Source of the DNA: Singulisphaera sp. GP187
GTDB lineage: Bacteria > Planctomycetota > Planctomycetia > Gemmatales > Gemmataceae
Assembly (NCBI GenBank): GCA_945861245.1
Contig: CAMAUE010000035.1
Location: 1-39,842, forward strand
Length of the DNA stretch: 39,842 nucleotides
Direction: 5' to 3'
How positions within the stretch are numbered: position 1 is the stretch's first letter; every line of letters begins with the position of its first letter. The notes beneath the pieces are model-generated. The model worked only from the letters and a program-made list of their open reading frames with translations, did no database searches and was not told where the DNA came from. Shown here piece by piece: positions 1 to 8,570 of this stretch. A program made the translations under genes and the position numbers.

Positions 1-61
1 CTTCGCTCTTCGTACTTTGTATTTGTCTTCTTGGTCTTTTGTTACATCGGGATATTTCTCC

Positions 62-2773
62 ATGCCGACCTCCAGCGAAATCCGCCAGCAGTTTATCGAT
101 TTCTTCGTGCAAAAGTGCGGGCACACTTTCGTGCCGTCGTCCAGCGTCGTGCCGCTCGATGACCCAACGCTCTTGTTCACCAACGCCGGCATGAACCAGT
201 TCAAGGACGTCTTCCTCGGCACCGGAACGCGGCCCTACAAGCGGGCGGCCAATACGCAGAAGTGCATCCGGGCTGGCGGGAAACATAACGATCTCGATGA
301 TGTAGGCAAAGACACCTATCACCACACATTCTTCGAGATGCTCGGCAACTGGTCGTTCGGCGATTACTTCAAGAAGGAAGCGATTGCCTGGGCGTGGGAG
401 CTGTTGACCAGCGATGAATGGTGGAAGCTCGACAAGACTCGCTTGCACGTCACCGTCTTTGAAGGCGATGCGGAAGCGAAGATTCCGCGCGACGACGAAG
501 CCGCGGGGTTTTGGCGTGCGGTCGGCGTGCCCGATTCGCACATTCACCTGGGCAACAAGAAAGACAACTTCTGGGAAATGGGCGAGACCGGTCCGTGTGG
601 CCCAAGCACCGAAATCCACTATGACAACACGCCCAACAAAATCGGCGGCCCGCTCGTCAACAAGGGCACGCCGGACGTGATCGAGATTTGGAACAACGTC
701 TTCATCCAGTTCAACCGCAACCCGGACAAAAGCCTGACGCCACTACCCGCCCAACACGTCGATACCGGCATGGGCTTCGAGCGCGTGACCAAGGTGCTGC
801 AAGGCAAGGACAGCAACTACGACACCGATGTGTTTACGCCGATCATTGATGCGTTCGCGAAGATGACAGGCAAAAAGTACGGCGGCAAGCTCGATGACAA
901 GATCGACATCGGCTTCCGCGTCGTCGCCGACCATTTGCGCATGGCGACCTTCGCCATCACCGACGGCGCGCGGCCCGGCAACAAGAAGCGCGACGCGGTC
1001 GTCCGCAGCGTCATTCGTCGCGCGGTGCGCTATGGCTATCAGTACTTCGACCTGCGCGAGCCGTTCCTGTTCAAGCTGGTGCCTGTGCTCGTCGAGCAGA
1101 TGGGTGCGGCGTTTCCGGAGTTGAAGGTGCAGCCGCAGAAGGTCGCGGATATCATTCGCGATGAGGAAAAGAGCTTCTACCAGGCAATCGTTCGCGGCAT
1201 GAAATTCTACCGCAAAGTAGTCGATGACGCGCTGGCGCTCAACAAGACGATCGGCGGCATCAAAGCAGCGGATCTGCAAACGACATACGGTTTTCCTATC
1301 GATCTCACTCAACAGATGGCATTCGAAGAAGGAGTGCAAGTCGATATGGCCGGTTACAAGGAAGCGATCCGTTTGCATCAGGAATCGTCCGAGGGCGATG
1401 GCCCGACGATTAACATCACAGCCGTGCAAGGCGATTTGCCGATAACCGACGACACGCCCAAATACTCGCCAATCGCCACTCGTCACTCGTCACTCATACA
1501 GGTCTGGGTCAAAGAAAACCTCGTCGGCACGGGCAGCCTGCAAACCGGCGACCAGGTAGGCCTAGTGCTCGACAAGACAAACTTCTACGCGGAACAAGGC
1601 GGTCAAGTTGGTGATCGTGGCTGGATCAAGACTGAGACTGGATCGTTTGAGGTGGCCGATACGAAGCGACTTGGCGACAGTGTGCTCCATCTAGGCAAAG
1701 TCTGGGAAGGCGTCATCAAGACCGGGCAACAGGCGACGCTCGAAGTCCATCCCGATCGCCTCGACACCATGCGCAATCACACCGCGACGCACATCATGAA
1801 CTGGGCGCTGCGCGAGGTGTTAGGCGACCATGTCGAGCAAAAGGGGTCGCTCGTTGATGCGGACAAAACGCGCTTCGACTTCACGCACGACAAGCCGATG
1901 ACAGTCGACGAGATCGCGGAAGTCGAACGACTCGTCAATGAGCTGATTCTCGCCGATCAGCCGGTGAGCGCGAAACCGATGCCGCTCAGCGAAGCGAAAC
2001 AGATTCCCGGCGTACGTGCCGTGTTCGGCGAAAAGTATCCCGACCCGGTACGCGTCGTCATGGTTGGGACCGCAAGCCCCACCATGAGCGCAGCGATTGG
2101 TGGGGGCGCCACCTCCGTCGAATTCTGCGGCGGCACGCACCTGGAACGCACCAGCCAAGCCTGCCTATTCAAAATCACCGGCCAGGAAGGCGTCGCGAAA
2201 GGCGTGCGGCGCATCACCGCAGTCACCGGCCCGAAGGCGATCGCGCAAACGCAACAACTCGCCAACGTCGTCGCCGAGCTGAGCGATCGCTTCAAATGCC
2301 GATACGACGAATTACCTAATCGCGTGGAAGCGATGCAGGACGAGATCAAGAAGCTGCAACAGCAACTCAAGAAAAGTGCCGCCACTGATTTAGCGGGCAC
2401 GTTCGACAAACTGCTCGCCGGCGCGACGAAGATCGGCGACGTTACAATCATCGTCGGCGAAATCCCTGCGGGGCCGGACGATGCAATCCGCACGCAGGTC
2501 GATCGCGTCAAGCAGAAGGCGGGGTCGGCGGTCGTCGTCGTCGGCTGGACGGAAGACGGCAAGGTCGGACTATTGGCCGCCGTGAGTGATGACGTGATCA
2601 AGAAAGGCATCAAGGCCGGCGATCTCATCAAACAAATCGCCCCGATCGTCGGCGGTGGCGGCGGCGGACGCCCCAACATGGCCCAGGCAGGCGGCAAGGA
2701 CCCCAGCAAACTCGGCGAGGCGCTCGAAGCTGCACGCAATGCAATCTCAGTCCTAGAAACCAAAATCACCTAA
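62..2773 (+). CDS. alaS: Alanyl-tRNA synthetase
   Basis: Cytoplasmic class II aminoacyl-tRNA synthetase that charges tRNA-Ala with alanine and edits mischarged Ser/Gly. The ATG at 62 is chosen because the family N-terminus begins there (MPTSSEIRQQFIDFF); the 15 residues readable upstream are not family-like. The product is 903 aa, close to the usual ~875-900. The N-terminal catalytic domain carries the class II motifs (FTNAGMNQF, HHTFFEMLGNWSFGDYF). The editing domain has the zinc-type H573-x3-H577 (HTATH) and C689-x3-H693 (CGGTH) pairs. The C-Ala domain ends with the glycine-rich GGGGGGRPNMAQAGG stretch. All functional landmarks are intact. No strong Shine-Dalgarno is visible upstream, and the first 61 bases hold no other gene. 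A broken HEAT-repeat gene starts 16 bp downstream. Confidence 0.97.
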   Translation: MPTSSEIRQQFIDFFVQKCGHTFVPSSSVVPLDDPTLLFTNAGMNQFKDVFLGTGTRPYKRAANTQKCIRAGGKHNDLDDVGKDTYHHTFFEMLGNWSFGDYFKKEAIAWAWELLTSDEWWKLDKTRLHVTVFEGDAEAKIPRDDEAAGFWRAVGVPDSHIHLGNKKDNFWEMGETGPCGPSTEIHYDNTPNKIGGPLVNKGTPDVIEIWNNVFIQFNRNPDKSLTPLPAQHVDTGMGFERVTKVLQGKDSNYDTDVFTPIIDAFAKMTGKKYGGKLDDKIDIGFRVVADHLRMATFAITDGARPGNKKRDAVVRSVIRRAVRYGYQYFDLREPFLFKLVPVLVEQMGAAFPELKVQPQKVADIIRDEEKSFYQAIVRGMKFYRKVVDDALALNKTIGGIKAADLQTTYGFPIDLTQQMAFEEGVQVDMAGYKEAIRLHQESSEGDGPTINITAVQGDLPITDDTPKYSPIATRHSSLIQVWVKENLVGTGSLQTGDQVGLVLDKTNFYAEQGGQVGDRGWIKTETGSFEVADTKRLGDSVLHLGKVWEGVIKTGQQATLEVHPDRLDTMRNHTATHIMNWALREVLGDHVEQKGSLVDADKTRFDFTHDKPMTVDEIAEVERLVNELILADQPVSAKPMPLSEAKQIPGVRAVFGEKYPDPVRVVMVGTASPTMSAAIGGGATSVEFCGGTHLERTSQACLFKITGQEGVAKGVRRITAVTGPKAIAQTQQLANVVAELSDRFKCRYDELPNRVEAMQDEIKKLQQQLKKSAATDLAGTFDKLLAGATKIGDVTIIVGEIPAGPDDAIRTQVDRVKQKAGSAVVVVGWTEDGKVGLLAAVSDDVIKKGIKAGDLIKQIAPIVGGGGGGRPNMAQAGGKDPSKLGEALEAARNAISVLETKIT

Positions 2774-2789
2774 CCCGCGAGGAGTTTTC

Positions 2790-4166
2790 ATGCATGCCGA
2801 ACATCAAAAACTCAAATGGATTGTTGTCATTCTCATCGGAGCGTTTGTTGCTTCCGGTTGCGGCGGAAGCGGTGACATGGATTTGCAGCGTGCGTCCACC
2901 AAGGAACTCGATCGCATGATCAAATCAGGGAATGCACGCGAACGCCACTCGGCCGTAGCCGAATTCAACAGAAGTTGGCGTCATCGCCCAGCGTGAAACG
3001 AAACGGTGCCCATTCTGATCAATGCTTTGACCGACAAAGACAACGATATTCGACATTCCATAGTCTGGTGTTTACGCAATTATCCGGGCAGAAAAGGCAA
3101 TCATCAAGCAGAAATCGTCGCGGCTTTCTGCCGATCGCTGGAAGACTCCGATGCTCGAGTACGGAAGGTCGCGGCTATTACCTTGGCCGAGGATGAAGTT
3201 CGTACCGCCGAAGCGTACGAAGCGATGAAGAAAGCAGTAAAAGATTCCGACAAAGAAGTCAAAACCCGCGCGATTGGGTTTATGTCGAAATTTCCGGATC
3301 GCGCTGCTGAATCTGTTGAAGTCCTCGTTCAGGCGGCATCGGATGAGGATTCAAAAATTCGCTATTCGGCACTTTCGGCTCTGACTGTTACGCTTCATAC
3401 CCCCAAATCGGCACCGCCAACCATTGTCAAGCTGTTGGCGGACGATGACCAGAACGTTCGCCATATGGCGCTTGATATTTTCTTGCGATATGAATCCGAC
3501 CAAAAAAAGTCGCGGAAACACTATTCGATCGTTTCAACAAAGAAGAAAACCTCAGCATCAAGCAAATGCTGATCCATGTAATGTGGAAACAACAAGGCGG
3601 CGAACAAGATAAGGCCTACATACAATTCTTAATCAATGGAATGCAAGATAAGGATTTGGAGATTCGTAGGAATTGTGCCGGCGCACTCCGGGCCTTCCGT
3701 GGCACTCTGGAAAAACGCGTCGCCGTTTGGGATGAACTTGCCATTCCGGCATATATCACGGCGAGCAGGGATGGCGACGCGGAGATTCGCACCAACGCTA
3801 TCAATGGTCTCGCTTTCTCAGGTCGATCCGAGCTGGTGACGCCCATCTTCGTTTCTGCATTGGCCGACAACGACCGACGTGTTCGGCTGACGGCGGCGCT
3901 GACAATTCGAGGGGAGGCAATCCCGCATAGACACAGCCCCGATGTCCAGTTTGCAAAATTGGCTGTCCCTGCACTGATTCGTATGCTTAGGAGCGATGAT
4001 TCTCAAGAAATCCACGCCGCGATGACGGCCTTGCAAAACTTCGGTCCCGACGCAAAGGCCGCCGTTCCAGCCCTTCTTGAGGAACGAACCAAAAAAAAGA
4101 GTCCACCGCTGGGAAATCGATGTTGCGCTGAAAGAAATCGATCCGTCCGTTATGAAAACACCTTAG
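2790..4166 (+). pseudogene. HEAT-repeat lipoprotein gene, broken by four frameshifts
   Basis: Start ATG at 2790 follows a good ribosome site (gaggag, 5-6 bp away). The first residues form a lipoprotein signal (IVVILIGAFVASGC, lipobox Cys), then HEAT-like helical repeats such as VPILINALTDKDNDIR and IRYSALSALTVTLHT. Reading is lost four times. A one-base shift lies near 2967-2971. A tandem duplication of aaacg at 2996-3005 follows; removing one copy restores QRETVPILINAL. The A7 run at 3502-3508 needs one more A to restore KVAETLFDRFNKEENLS. The A8 run at 4091-4098 needs one fewer, giving RWEIDVALKEIDPSVMKTP and a stop at 4164-4166. As read, the open pieces are 2790-2996, 3006-3572 (GTG) and 3566-4216. 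HEAT lipoproteins are common in Planctomycetota; the ligand is unknown. The damage could be real decay or, for the two A-runs only, sequencing error. Confidence 0.8.
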
Positions 4167-4229
4167 GACGGATCCGACACTGGACTGAAAGGACGAGAAT
4201 CCAACGCCAAGACTAGAATTCCGTGATCT

Positions 4230-4283
4230 CCGCTTACGGCTCAGTGATCGCGGGGCAGTCCTTGAGCGCTAAGCCGCAAGCGG
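4230..4283. repeat. Family A palindrome (diverged left arm)
   Basis: Right arm gagcgctaagccgcaagcgg is the family A consensus. The left arm ccgcttacggctcagtgatc pairs with it imperfectly. It sits between the broken HEAT gene and the convergent oxidoreductase stop at 4291. There is no T-run, so it is not a clear intrinsic terminator. Confidence 0.7.
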
Positions 4284-4290
4284 CAATCTG

Positions 4291-5634
4291 CTACGCATTC
4301 CACTCCCAGCCCTTGCGGTACTGGCGGCGGACGTACTGGGCGGCGGCGGGTACATCGATGGCTTGCAGTTTGGCGCTGTCCCACACGATGCGGCGGCCCA
4401 GGCGGATCGCCAAGTTGCCGAGCAGCACGGTCTCGGCGAGTTGGCCGGAGTAGTCAACGAAGTTCGACATTGCCGGGGCGCCGCCTTTGCACGCGCGAAT
4501 CCATTCGGCGTGATGGCCAGGCGAACGCGGCAGCGTCGGGGCGGGCACGCGATATTCGCGGAAGGCGGCTTCGGGCAGCAGGCGATAGGTTGAGCCGTAG
4601 TCCGAGGCGGAGTACATCGTGCCCTTGTTACCGACGATCAGGCAACCGCTGCCGCCGGCGACCACGCCTTGCAACAGAGCTTGCGGGGGCTGGCGACGTT
4701 CGTACCAGAACAGCCGGCACGCGGGCAGACCCTGACGCGCGGGGAATTCGTAGGTGACCGTGCAACCGACGGGAGGCGTGTCGGCGTGCACTTTGCCGCC
4801 TTCGATATCGGCGGAGACCGCGCTCGGGGCCCCAAGTCGCAGGGCCATGAACGGCAGGTTCATCGTATGGCAACCCATGTCGCCCAACGCGCCGGTGCCG
4901 AAGTCCCACCAGCCGCGCCATGCGAACGGTGCGTAAGCGCTGTTGTAGGGTCGATCGGCAGTCGGGCCAAGCCAGAGCGGCCAATTAAGCGTGTTCGGAA
5001 CTTGGCCATTGCCCTTGGTGCGAGCGTCGAGAGCCGAGTTGCCCTGGGGCCAAATCGGCCGGTTCGTCCAGAGATGCACCTCGGCGACATCGCCCAGCGC
5101 GCCGCTGCGAACGACTTCGACAGCGGTGCGCAGACCATTCTCAGCCGTGCCCTGATTGCCCATCTGCGTGGCGACGCGATGCTTGGCCGCAAGTTCGCGC
5201 AGTTGGCGTGCTTCCCAAATGCTATGCGTAAGCGGCTTTTCGCAATAGACGTGTTTGCCCATGCGGATCGCACTCGCGCTGGCGTGGAAGTGCGTGTGAT
5301 CAGGCGTACTAACGACGACGGCCTGGATGTCCTTCTGCTTGTCGAGCATCTGGCGGAAATCGGTGTACTTGGTAACGTTCGGATAGCGGTTGTAGACGTT
5401 GCGCGCGCGATTCTGATCGACGTCGCACAGGGCGACGATATTTTCCGCGCGAACGCCGGACTCGTTGCCCTCGGCCCGTCCGCCGGCGCCGATGAGAGCG
5501 ACGTTGAGGCGTTCGTTGGCTCCAGGCTGTGCGGCGAACGACTCGGTGACACCACCGGTCAGCCAAAAGCCTGCCGCCGCGGCGGAGACGCCGGACGCCT
5601 GCACAAATTTGCGACGATTTAGCTTACGCACCAT
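4291..5634 (-). CDS. Tat-exported Gfo/Idh/MocA-family oxidoreductase
   Basis: Predicted NAD(P)-dependent sugar or polyol oxidoreductase, 447 aa, exported folded by the twin-arginine pathway. The N-terminus carries a Tat signal (KLNRRKFVQASG followed by an Ala-rich hydrophobic core). Next comes a Rossmann fold (NVALIGAGGRAEGNE, then VALCDVDQNRA with the acidic residue at the end of strand 2). The family EKP motif is present (YCEKPLTHS). Start ATG at 5634 has ggag 6-8 bp upstream on the coding strand. Exported members with this layout are strongly expanded in Planctomycetota and are thought to act on periplasmic sugars; the substrate here cannot be told. The gene stands alone, with about 630 bp of non-coding DNA before it and convergent DNA after it. 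Confidence 0.93.
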   Translation of the reverse strand: MVRKLNRRKFVQASGVSAAAAGFWLTGGVTESFAAQPGANERLNVALIGAGGRAEGNESGVRAENIVALCDVDQNRARNVYNRYPNVTKYTDFRQMLDKQKDIQAVVVSTPDHTHFHASASAIRMGKHVYCEKPLTHSIWEARQLRELAAKHRVATQMGNQGTAENGLRTAVEVVRSGALGDVAEVHLWTNRPIWPQGNSALDARTKGNGQVPNTLNWPLWLGPTADRPYNSAYAPFAWRGWWDFGTGALGDMGCHTMNLPFMALRLGAPSAVSADIEGGKVHADTPPVGCTVTYEFPARQGLPACRLFWYERRQPPQALLQGVVAGGSGCLIVGNKGTMYSASDYGSTYRLLPEAAFREYRVPAPTLPRSPGHHAEWIRACKGGAPAMSNFVDYSGQLAETVLLGNLAIRLGRRIVWDSAKLQAIDVPAAAQYVRRQYRKGWEWNA

Positions 5635-6268
5635 GAAAGAACTCCGGTAATAATGGCCATGTCGAATTATTTACGACTTGATGTGAGTTTAAATAGCAGA
5701 TGCCCGTAAAGCAACTAAAATCCAAAAAATGATCGACCACTGACTAGGTTCACAACATCTCGAGTCGGAAGTATCACCACGGATATCACCGTACGGACAC
5801 GTCGCAATGAATACAGATTTCCGAAATCGCGAAAGTACGAAATAGCGAATATATCATTTTGTGTGCTTCTGGCGTGATTTCGTACTTACAGACATTCGTG
5901 ATTCGCCCTCTGCATTTTCTCAGAGAAAACCTACGCGGCATGCAAGAATTCCGGAGGTATACTGCGGGAGGTTGAGATTGTCGCATTTTCAGAGCCTGAG
6001 CGCCAGCGAAGGGCACCACGCGGCCCTTCACTGGCGCTCAGGCTCTGACCAGACAATTTTATCCGCTCGAAGTATAGGTCACACGAAAGAGAGTGAAAGG
6101 AACCAAAGTTCAACAGCGGCCTTGTCACCTGCGAAGAAGCGAGCGATAGCGATGCCGAGAAACTTCGTGACTTTCCCAACTCGTTGGCACGACGAGCCGA
6201 TACAATACGCTCTGGATTCCGATAGACCGAGTCTCGATATTAGAGTCTACTCGTAAGGAATAAGTCTT
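5635..6268. other. Intergenic gap between divergent genes
   Basis: No convincing gene. It holds the upstream regions of two divergent genes, a spaced 11-bp inverted repeat (aagtacgaaat at about 5832-5842 and its complement at about 5877-5887) and the family C palindrome at 5991-6046. A short open frame here on each strand has no family-like features and is crossed by the palindrome. Confidence 0.6.
5991..6046. repeat. Family C palindrome (gagcctgagcgccagcgaagg type)
   Basis: Two 24-bp arms (5991-6014 and 6023-6046) with one mismatch and an 8-base loop. Core arm is gagcctgagcgccagcgaag. The same arm is found at 20494-20547, so this is a dispersed element, not a one-off hairpin. There is no adjacent T-run. 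Confidence 0.85.
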
Positions 6269-6748
6269 ATGCGAATGATGACGATGCTTCTGGCTGGTTT
6301 CGCACTGTTCGTGGCGTTGCCCGTGGGGTTCGCCGGCGATGGGGATGAATTGAAGAAATTGCAAGGAGCGTGGGAAATCGCCAACTTGATCGTCGGCGGG
6401 GTTCCGGTTGCGGACAAGGAAATCGCCGGCATGAAGTTCGTCTTCAAGGACAAGACGCTGACGATCACGCCGCCCAAGAGCGACACCGGCGTCGTCGTGC
6501 CACGGACGTTCAGTGTCACTGTTGACGGCAAAAAACAACCCGCCACGGTTGATCTTACAGCACTGGATGGCGAATTGAAAGGCAACGTCAGCCCTGGTAT
6601 CCTCGAGGTCAAAGCCGACACACTGCGCTGGTGCCAATCCGACGACCCGAAAGCCAAAGTCAGGCCAGCCGCCTTTGCCTCGCCCGAGAAATCGGCGATC
6701 TATTTGTTCACGTTCAAAAAAGCACAAGCGGCGCCGGTGAAGAAATAG
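6269..6748 (+). CDS. TIGR03067-type small secreted protein
   Basis: 159-residue protein with a signal peptide (MLLAGFALFVALPVGFAG) and a single small beta-rich domain. The family pattern is visible: DELKKLQGAWEI near the start (residues about 28-40), then MKFVFKDKTLTITPP in the middle, and DGELKGNVSPGILEVKADTLRWC toward the end. TIGR03067 proteins are abundant in Planctomycetota; their function is unknown, so only an envelope or periplasmic location is inferred. The ATG at 6269 is preceded by taaggaataag, a good ribosome site. The gene is monocistronic. A hairpin with gacgcacc arms follows about 55 bp after the stop. Confidence 0.85.
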   Translation: MRMMTMLLAGFALFVALPVGFAGDGDELKKLQGAWEIANLIVGGVPVADKEIAGMKFVFKDKTLTITPPKSDTGVVVPRTFSVTVDGKKQPATVDLTALDGELKGNVSPGILEVKADTLRWCQSDDPKAKVRPAAFASPEKSAIYLFTFKKAQAAPVKK

Positions 6749-6804
6749 GCGAACGGCAAATTCTCTTAGTTTGCCGTAGTCGCACCACGCCTTTGCAAAT
6801 ATTT

Positions 6805-6835
6805 GGTGCGTCGGCGCGAGTACGCTTGACGCACC
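6805..6835 (+). terminator. Possible stem-loop terminator after the TIGR03067 gene
   Basis: Arms ggtgcgtc (6805-6812) and gacgcacc (6828-6835) flank a 15-base loop. No T-run follows, so a Rho-independent role is doubtful. It may instead be a member of the intergenic palindromes. Confidence 0.3.
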
Positions 6836-6907
6836 CTACGGTACCGGTAGATGAATGGTGTACCAACTATTTTCTTGAAAAAGCCTTTGCGCTCGTATGG
6901 GAGGCAT

Positions 6908-6927
6908 CGAGCGCTAAGCCGCCAGCG
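6908..6927. repeat. Family A half-element
   Basis: cgagcgctaagccgccagcg matches one arm of family A with one change (ccag for caag). No partner arm is nearby. Confidence 0.5.
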
Positions 6928-6939
6928 AAAATTCGAGAA

Positions 6940-7638
6940 TCAGCGTGGCTTCTTGCCCTTCGTGTCCAGACCGGTCGGGCAGACCGTATGCAGCGGGCAG
7001 TCGCGGCACGCGGGTTTGTCGGCATGGCAGTGCGTGTTGGCCAAGGCGCTGACGACATCAACGAAAAGCGTGCCTTTCGCCTTGGGAACCTGGTCTTCGA
7101 TAGAGGTCCGCAGCGTTTCCAGTTCGACCTGTGCGTCCTCGACCAGCCCCATGCGTTTCAGCACGCGAATCCCGGACGCATCGAGTGGAATCGTATGCCC
7201 ACCAAGGCTCTGCTGCATAACCCAGGCGACGGTGTAATCGTTGGCCGCCTGATAGCGTGCGAGTTGTTTCGCCGCCTGCTTCATGCCCTTTTTCTGCAGC
7301 ACTTCAAGCAACGGCTCAAGATCGAACGAGTAGGTTGTTTCAAAGATTTCCTGGAGGAAATCAATGATGCGTTGCGCTCGCGCGTCGGCATGCGACAGGG
7401 CGTCCTCGAAGGATTCCATGATTTCGAGCGTGGAACTGACGCGGACTTCGTTCCAGTCGTAGAATCGCTCGCGCAGGTTGTCGAACACACGGTCCGCAAC
7501 CTCACGAGTTGTGTTTTCACGCAGGATAGCGTAGATGAATTGCTCCAACACCGGCCGCTCGCCGATCTTCGGCTTGGCGTTCTTGCCCAGCGAAGTGAGC
7601 AAGGTGTTGACGATCTTCTGCTTCGTTGTGGTTGGCAT
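6940..7638 (-). CDS. Endonuclease III-like DNA glycosylase (HhH-GPD) with Fe-S loop, catalytic Lys replaced
   Basis: Base-excision-repair glycosylase homologue, 232 aa from the ATG at 7638; upstream in-frame residues are not family-like. The C-terminus carries a perfect endonuclease III iron-sulfur loop, C204-x6-C211-x2-C214-x5-C220. The HhH-GPD core aligns without gaps to E. coli Nth around residues 133-153 (NDYTVAWVMQQSLGGHTI then PLD against GRKTANVV.. then AVD). The catalytic Asp is kept (D153), but the position of the Schiff-base Lys is Tyr135, and the glycine hairpin before it is degenerate. In the family this points to a monofunctional glycosylase without AP-lyase activity, as in the archaeal Mig thymine glycosylase, or to an unusual specificity. 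It lies 86 bp after rbfA on the same strand; co-transcription is possible but not shown. Confidence 0.82.
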   Translation of the reverse strand: MPTTTKQKIVNTLLTSLGKNAKPKIGERPVLEQFIYAILRENTTREVADRVFDNLRERFYDWNEVRVSSTLEIMESFEDALSHADARAQRIIDFLQEIFETTYSFDLEPLLEVLQKKGMKQAAKQLARYQAANDYTVAWVMQQSLGGHTIPLDASGIRVLKRMGLVEDAQVELETLRTSIEDQVPKAKGTLFVDVVSALANTHCHADKPACRDCPLHTVCPTGLDTKGKKPR

Positions 7639-7724
7639 GGTCTGAGTGCTCGCTAAAAAGGAAGATGGATTCCGACCAAGACAACCGTCGCCCAAGGCTT
7701 TCCTGCCCCCTTGACCGGCGCCGG

Positions 7725-8132
7725 TCATCCTTCCTCTGATACCTCGTCTGCCGTTCCGTCGGCGGCATCTGGCTGAGCCTCAGGGCGGGACTGAGACATC
7801 GCTTCTTTAATGAGCCGCGTAATCTCGATACTCTTCTTCACTCCATCATCGCGAATGAACGTCACCGTCGGCGTGAAGCGCGTCTGGATGCGATCTGCGA
7901 TCTTCGACTGCAAATAGCCTGCGGAGTGCCTCAGGCCGTGCATGCACAGGTCTTGCTCTTTCTGCGTGCCCATTACCGACACATATACCTTCGCTTTCTG
8001 CAAGTCGGCGGACACCTCGGCTCGCGTCACGGTCACATTCTTGATGCGCGGATCCCGTAACTCGAATAGAATCGTTTCTGCGGCTACTTCACGGATGGCT
8101 TCAGAAACTCGTGCGATGCGATGCTGTTTCAT
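7725..8132 (-). CDS. rbfA: 30S ribosome-binding factor A
   Basis: Small KH-like factor that binds the 30S subunit and helps mature the 5' end of 16S rRNA. The start is the ATG at 8132 (MKQHRIARVSEAIRE), the family N-terminus, with taaggac 6-9 bp upstream; the longer in-frame reading runs through a palindrome and is rejected. The product is 135 aa, typical of the family. Conserved stretches include ELRDPRIKNVTVTRAEVSADLQKAKVYVS (residues about 24-52) and the helix after it, plus TRFTPTVTFIRDD. The C-terminal ~25 residues are acidic and variable. It follows the DUF503 gene by 67 bp and belongs to the conserved nusA-infB-ylxP-rbfA string. Confidence 0.95.
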   Translation of the reverse strand: MKQHRIARVSEAIREVAAETILFELRDPRIKNVTVTRAEVSADLQKAKVYVSVMGTQKEQDLCMHGLRHSAGYLQSKIADRIQTRFTPTVTFIRDDGVKKSIEITRLIKEAMSQSRPEAQPDAADGTADEVSEEG

Positions 8133-8147
8133 GTTGTCCTTAAAACT

Positions 8148-8189
8148 CGCTTGCGGCTTAGCGCTCACGCGGGCACCACTAAGCGGCAA
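8148..8189. repeat. Family A palindrome, truncated, in the DUF503-rbfA gap
   Basis: The left arm cgcttgcggcttagcgctc is consensus. The right arm (actaagcggcaa) is shortened, lacking about 7 bases of the consensus. It occupies most of the gap between two genes of one transcription unit. Confidence 0.6.
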
Positions 8190-8199
8190 TTGCAAATCC

Positions 8200-8478
8200 C
8201 TAAACTTCCATCTCGTGATCAACAAATTCGGCAATCGGATGCGCCTTCAGGGCGTTGACGATTTCGCCGAGCGTTTGCTTGATCGGGTGGGCTTCGTTGC
8301 TGACCATCGCAAAACCGAGGACGATGGAACGCGGGTTGTTCTGGTCCTCGATCTCTGCAACCGACACGTTGAACGATTGCCGAACTTTTTCTTTGATGCT
8401 CTGCAGTACTTGGCGCTTATCCTTCAGCGTTCTCGCTTCTCTTACGATCAAGCGAATTCTTAAGGTTCCGGTTATCAT
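8200..8478 (-). CDS. DUF503 (YlxP-like) protein
   Basis: 92-residue protein of the DUF503 family. Family features are the first strand MITGTLRIRLIVREARTLKDKR, the QVLQSIKEKVRQSFNVSVAEI helix-strand, and SIVLGFAMVSNE. In Bacillus the homologue YlxP lies between infB and rbfA, exactly as here. Members are small ferredoxin-fold proteins linked to ribosome or 30S maturation by context; the biochemical role is not established. The ATG at 8478 has an A-rich leader (aatgaaaaaaa) and no clear Shine-Dalgarno. A very long palindrome separates it from the infB stop. Confidence 0.9.
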   Translation of the reverse strand: MITGTLRIRLIVREARTLKDKRQVLQSIKEKVRQSFNVSVAEIEDQNNPRSIVLGFAMVSNEAHPIKQTLGEIVNALKAHPIAEFVDHEMEV

Positions 8479-8490
8479 TTTTTTTCATTA

Positions 8491-8570
8491 GTCATCGGTA
8501 TCGCCGCTTGCGGCTTAGCGCTCGCGTGACACCTTGCGAGCGCTAAGCCGCAAGCGGCAATACCGATGAC
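8491..8570. repeat. Family A long palindrome abutting the infB stop
   Basis: Two 35-bp arms (8491-8525, 8536-8570) with a single mismatch and a 10-base loop. It is the best-preserved family A copy, and pairing extends outside the core into gtcatcggtat/ataccgatgac. Its last base is the first base of the infB stop codon on the other strand. It fills the gap between infB and the DUF503 gene, so the mRNA of this unit would carry a very strong hairpin. Confidence 0.9.

Noticed and set aside
743..1486. A 247-codon frame opposite alaS, and similar long frames opposite secDF, the oxidoreductase gene and the VWA gene
   Set aside because: All lie fully within well-identified genes and read as Arg/Val/Asp-rich shadow sequence without a recognisable domain.
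3502..4098. Programmed -1/+1 frameshifting at the A7 and A8 runs
   Set aside because: Two other lesions (near 2967 and at 2996-3005) also break the frame and are not slippery sites, so a simple programmed mechanism does not explain the gene.
5991..6046. The long palindromes as ordinary Rho-independent terminators
   Set aside because: They lack a T-run, recur as sequence families, and several lie between genes of one unit or upstream of start codons. The real terminator at 13276-13306 shows what the normal form looks like.
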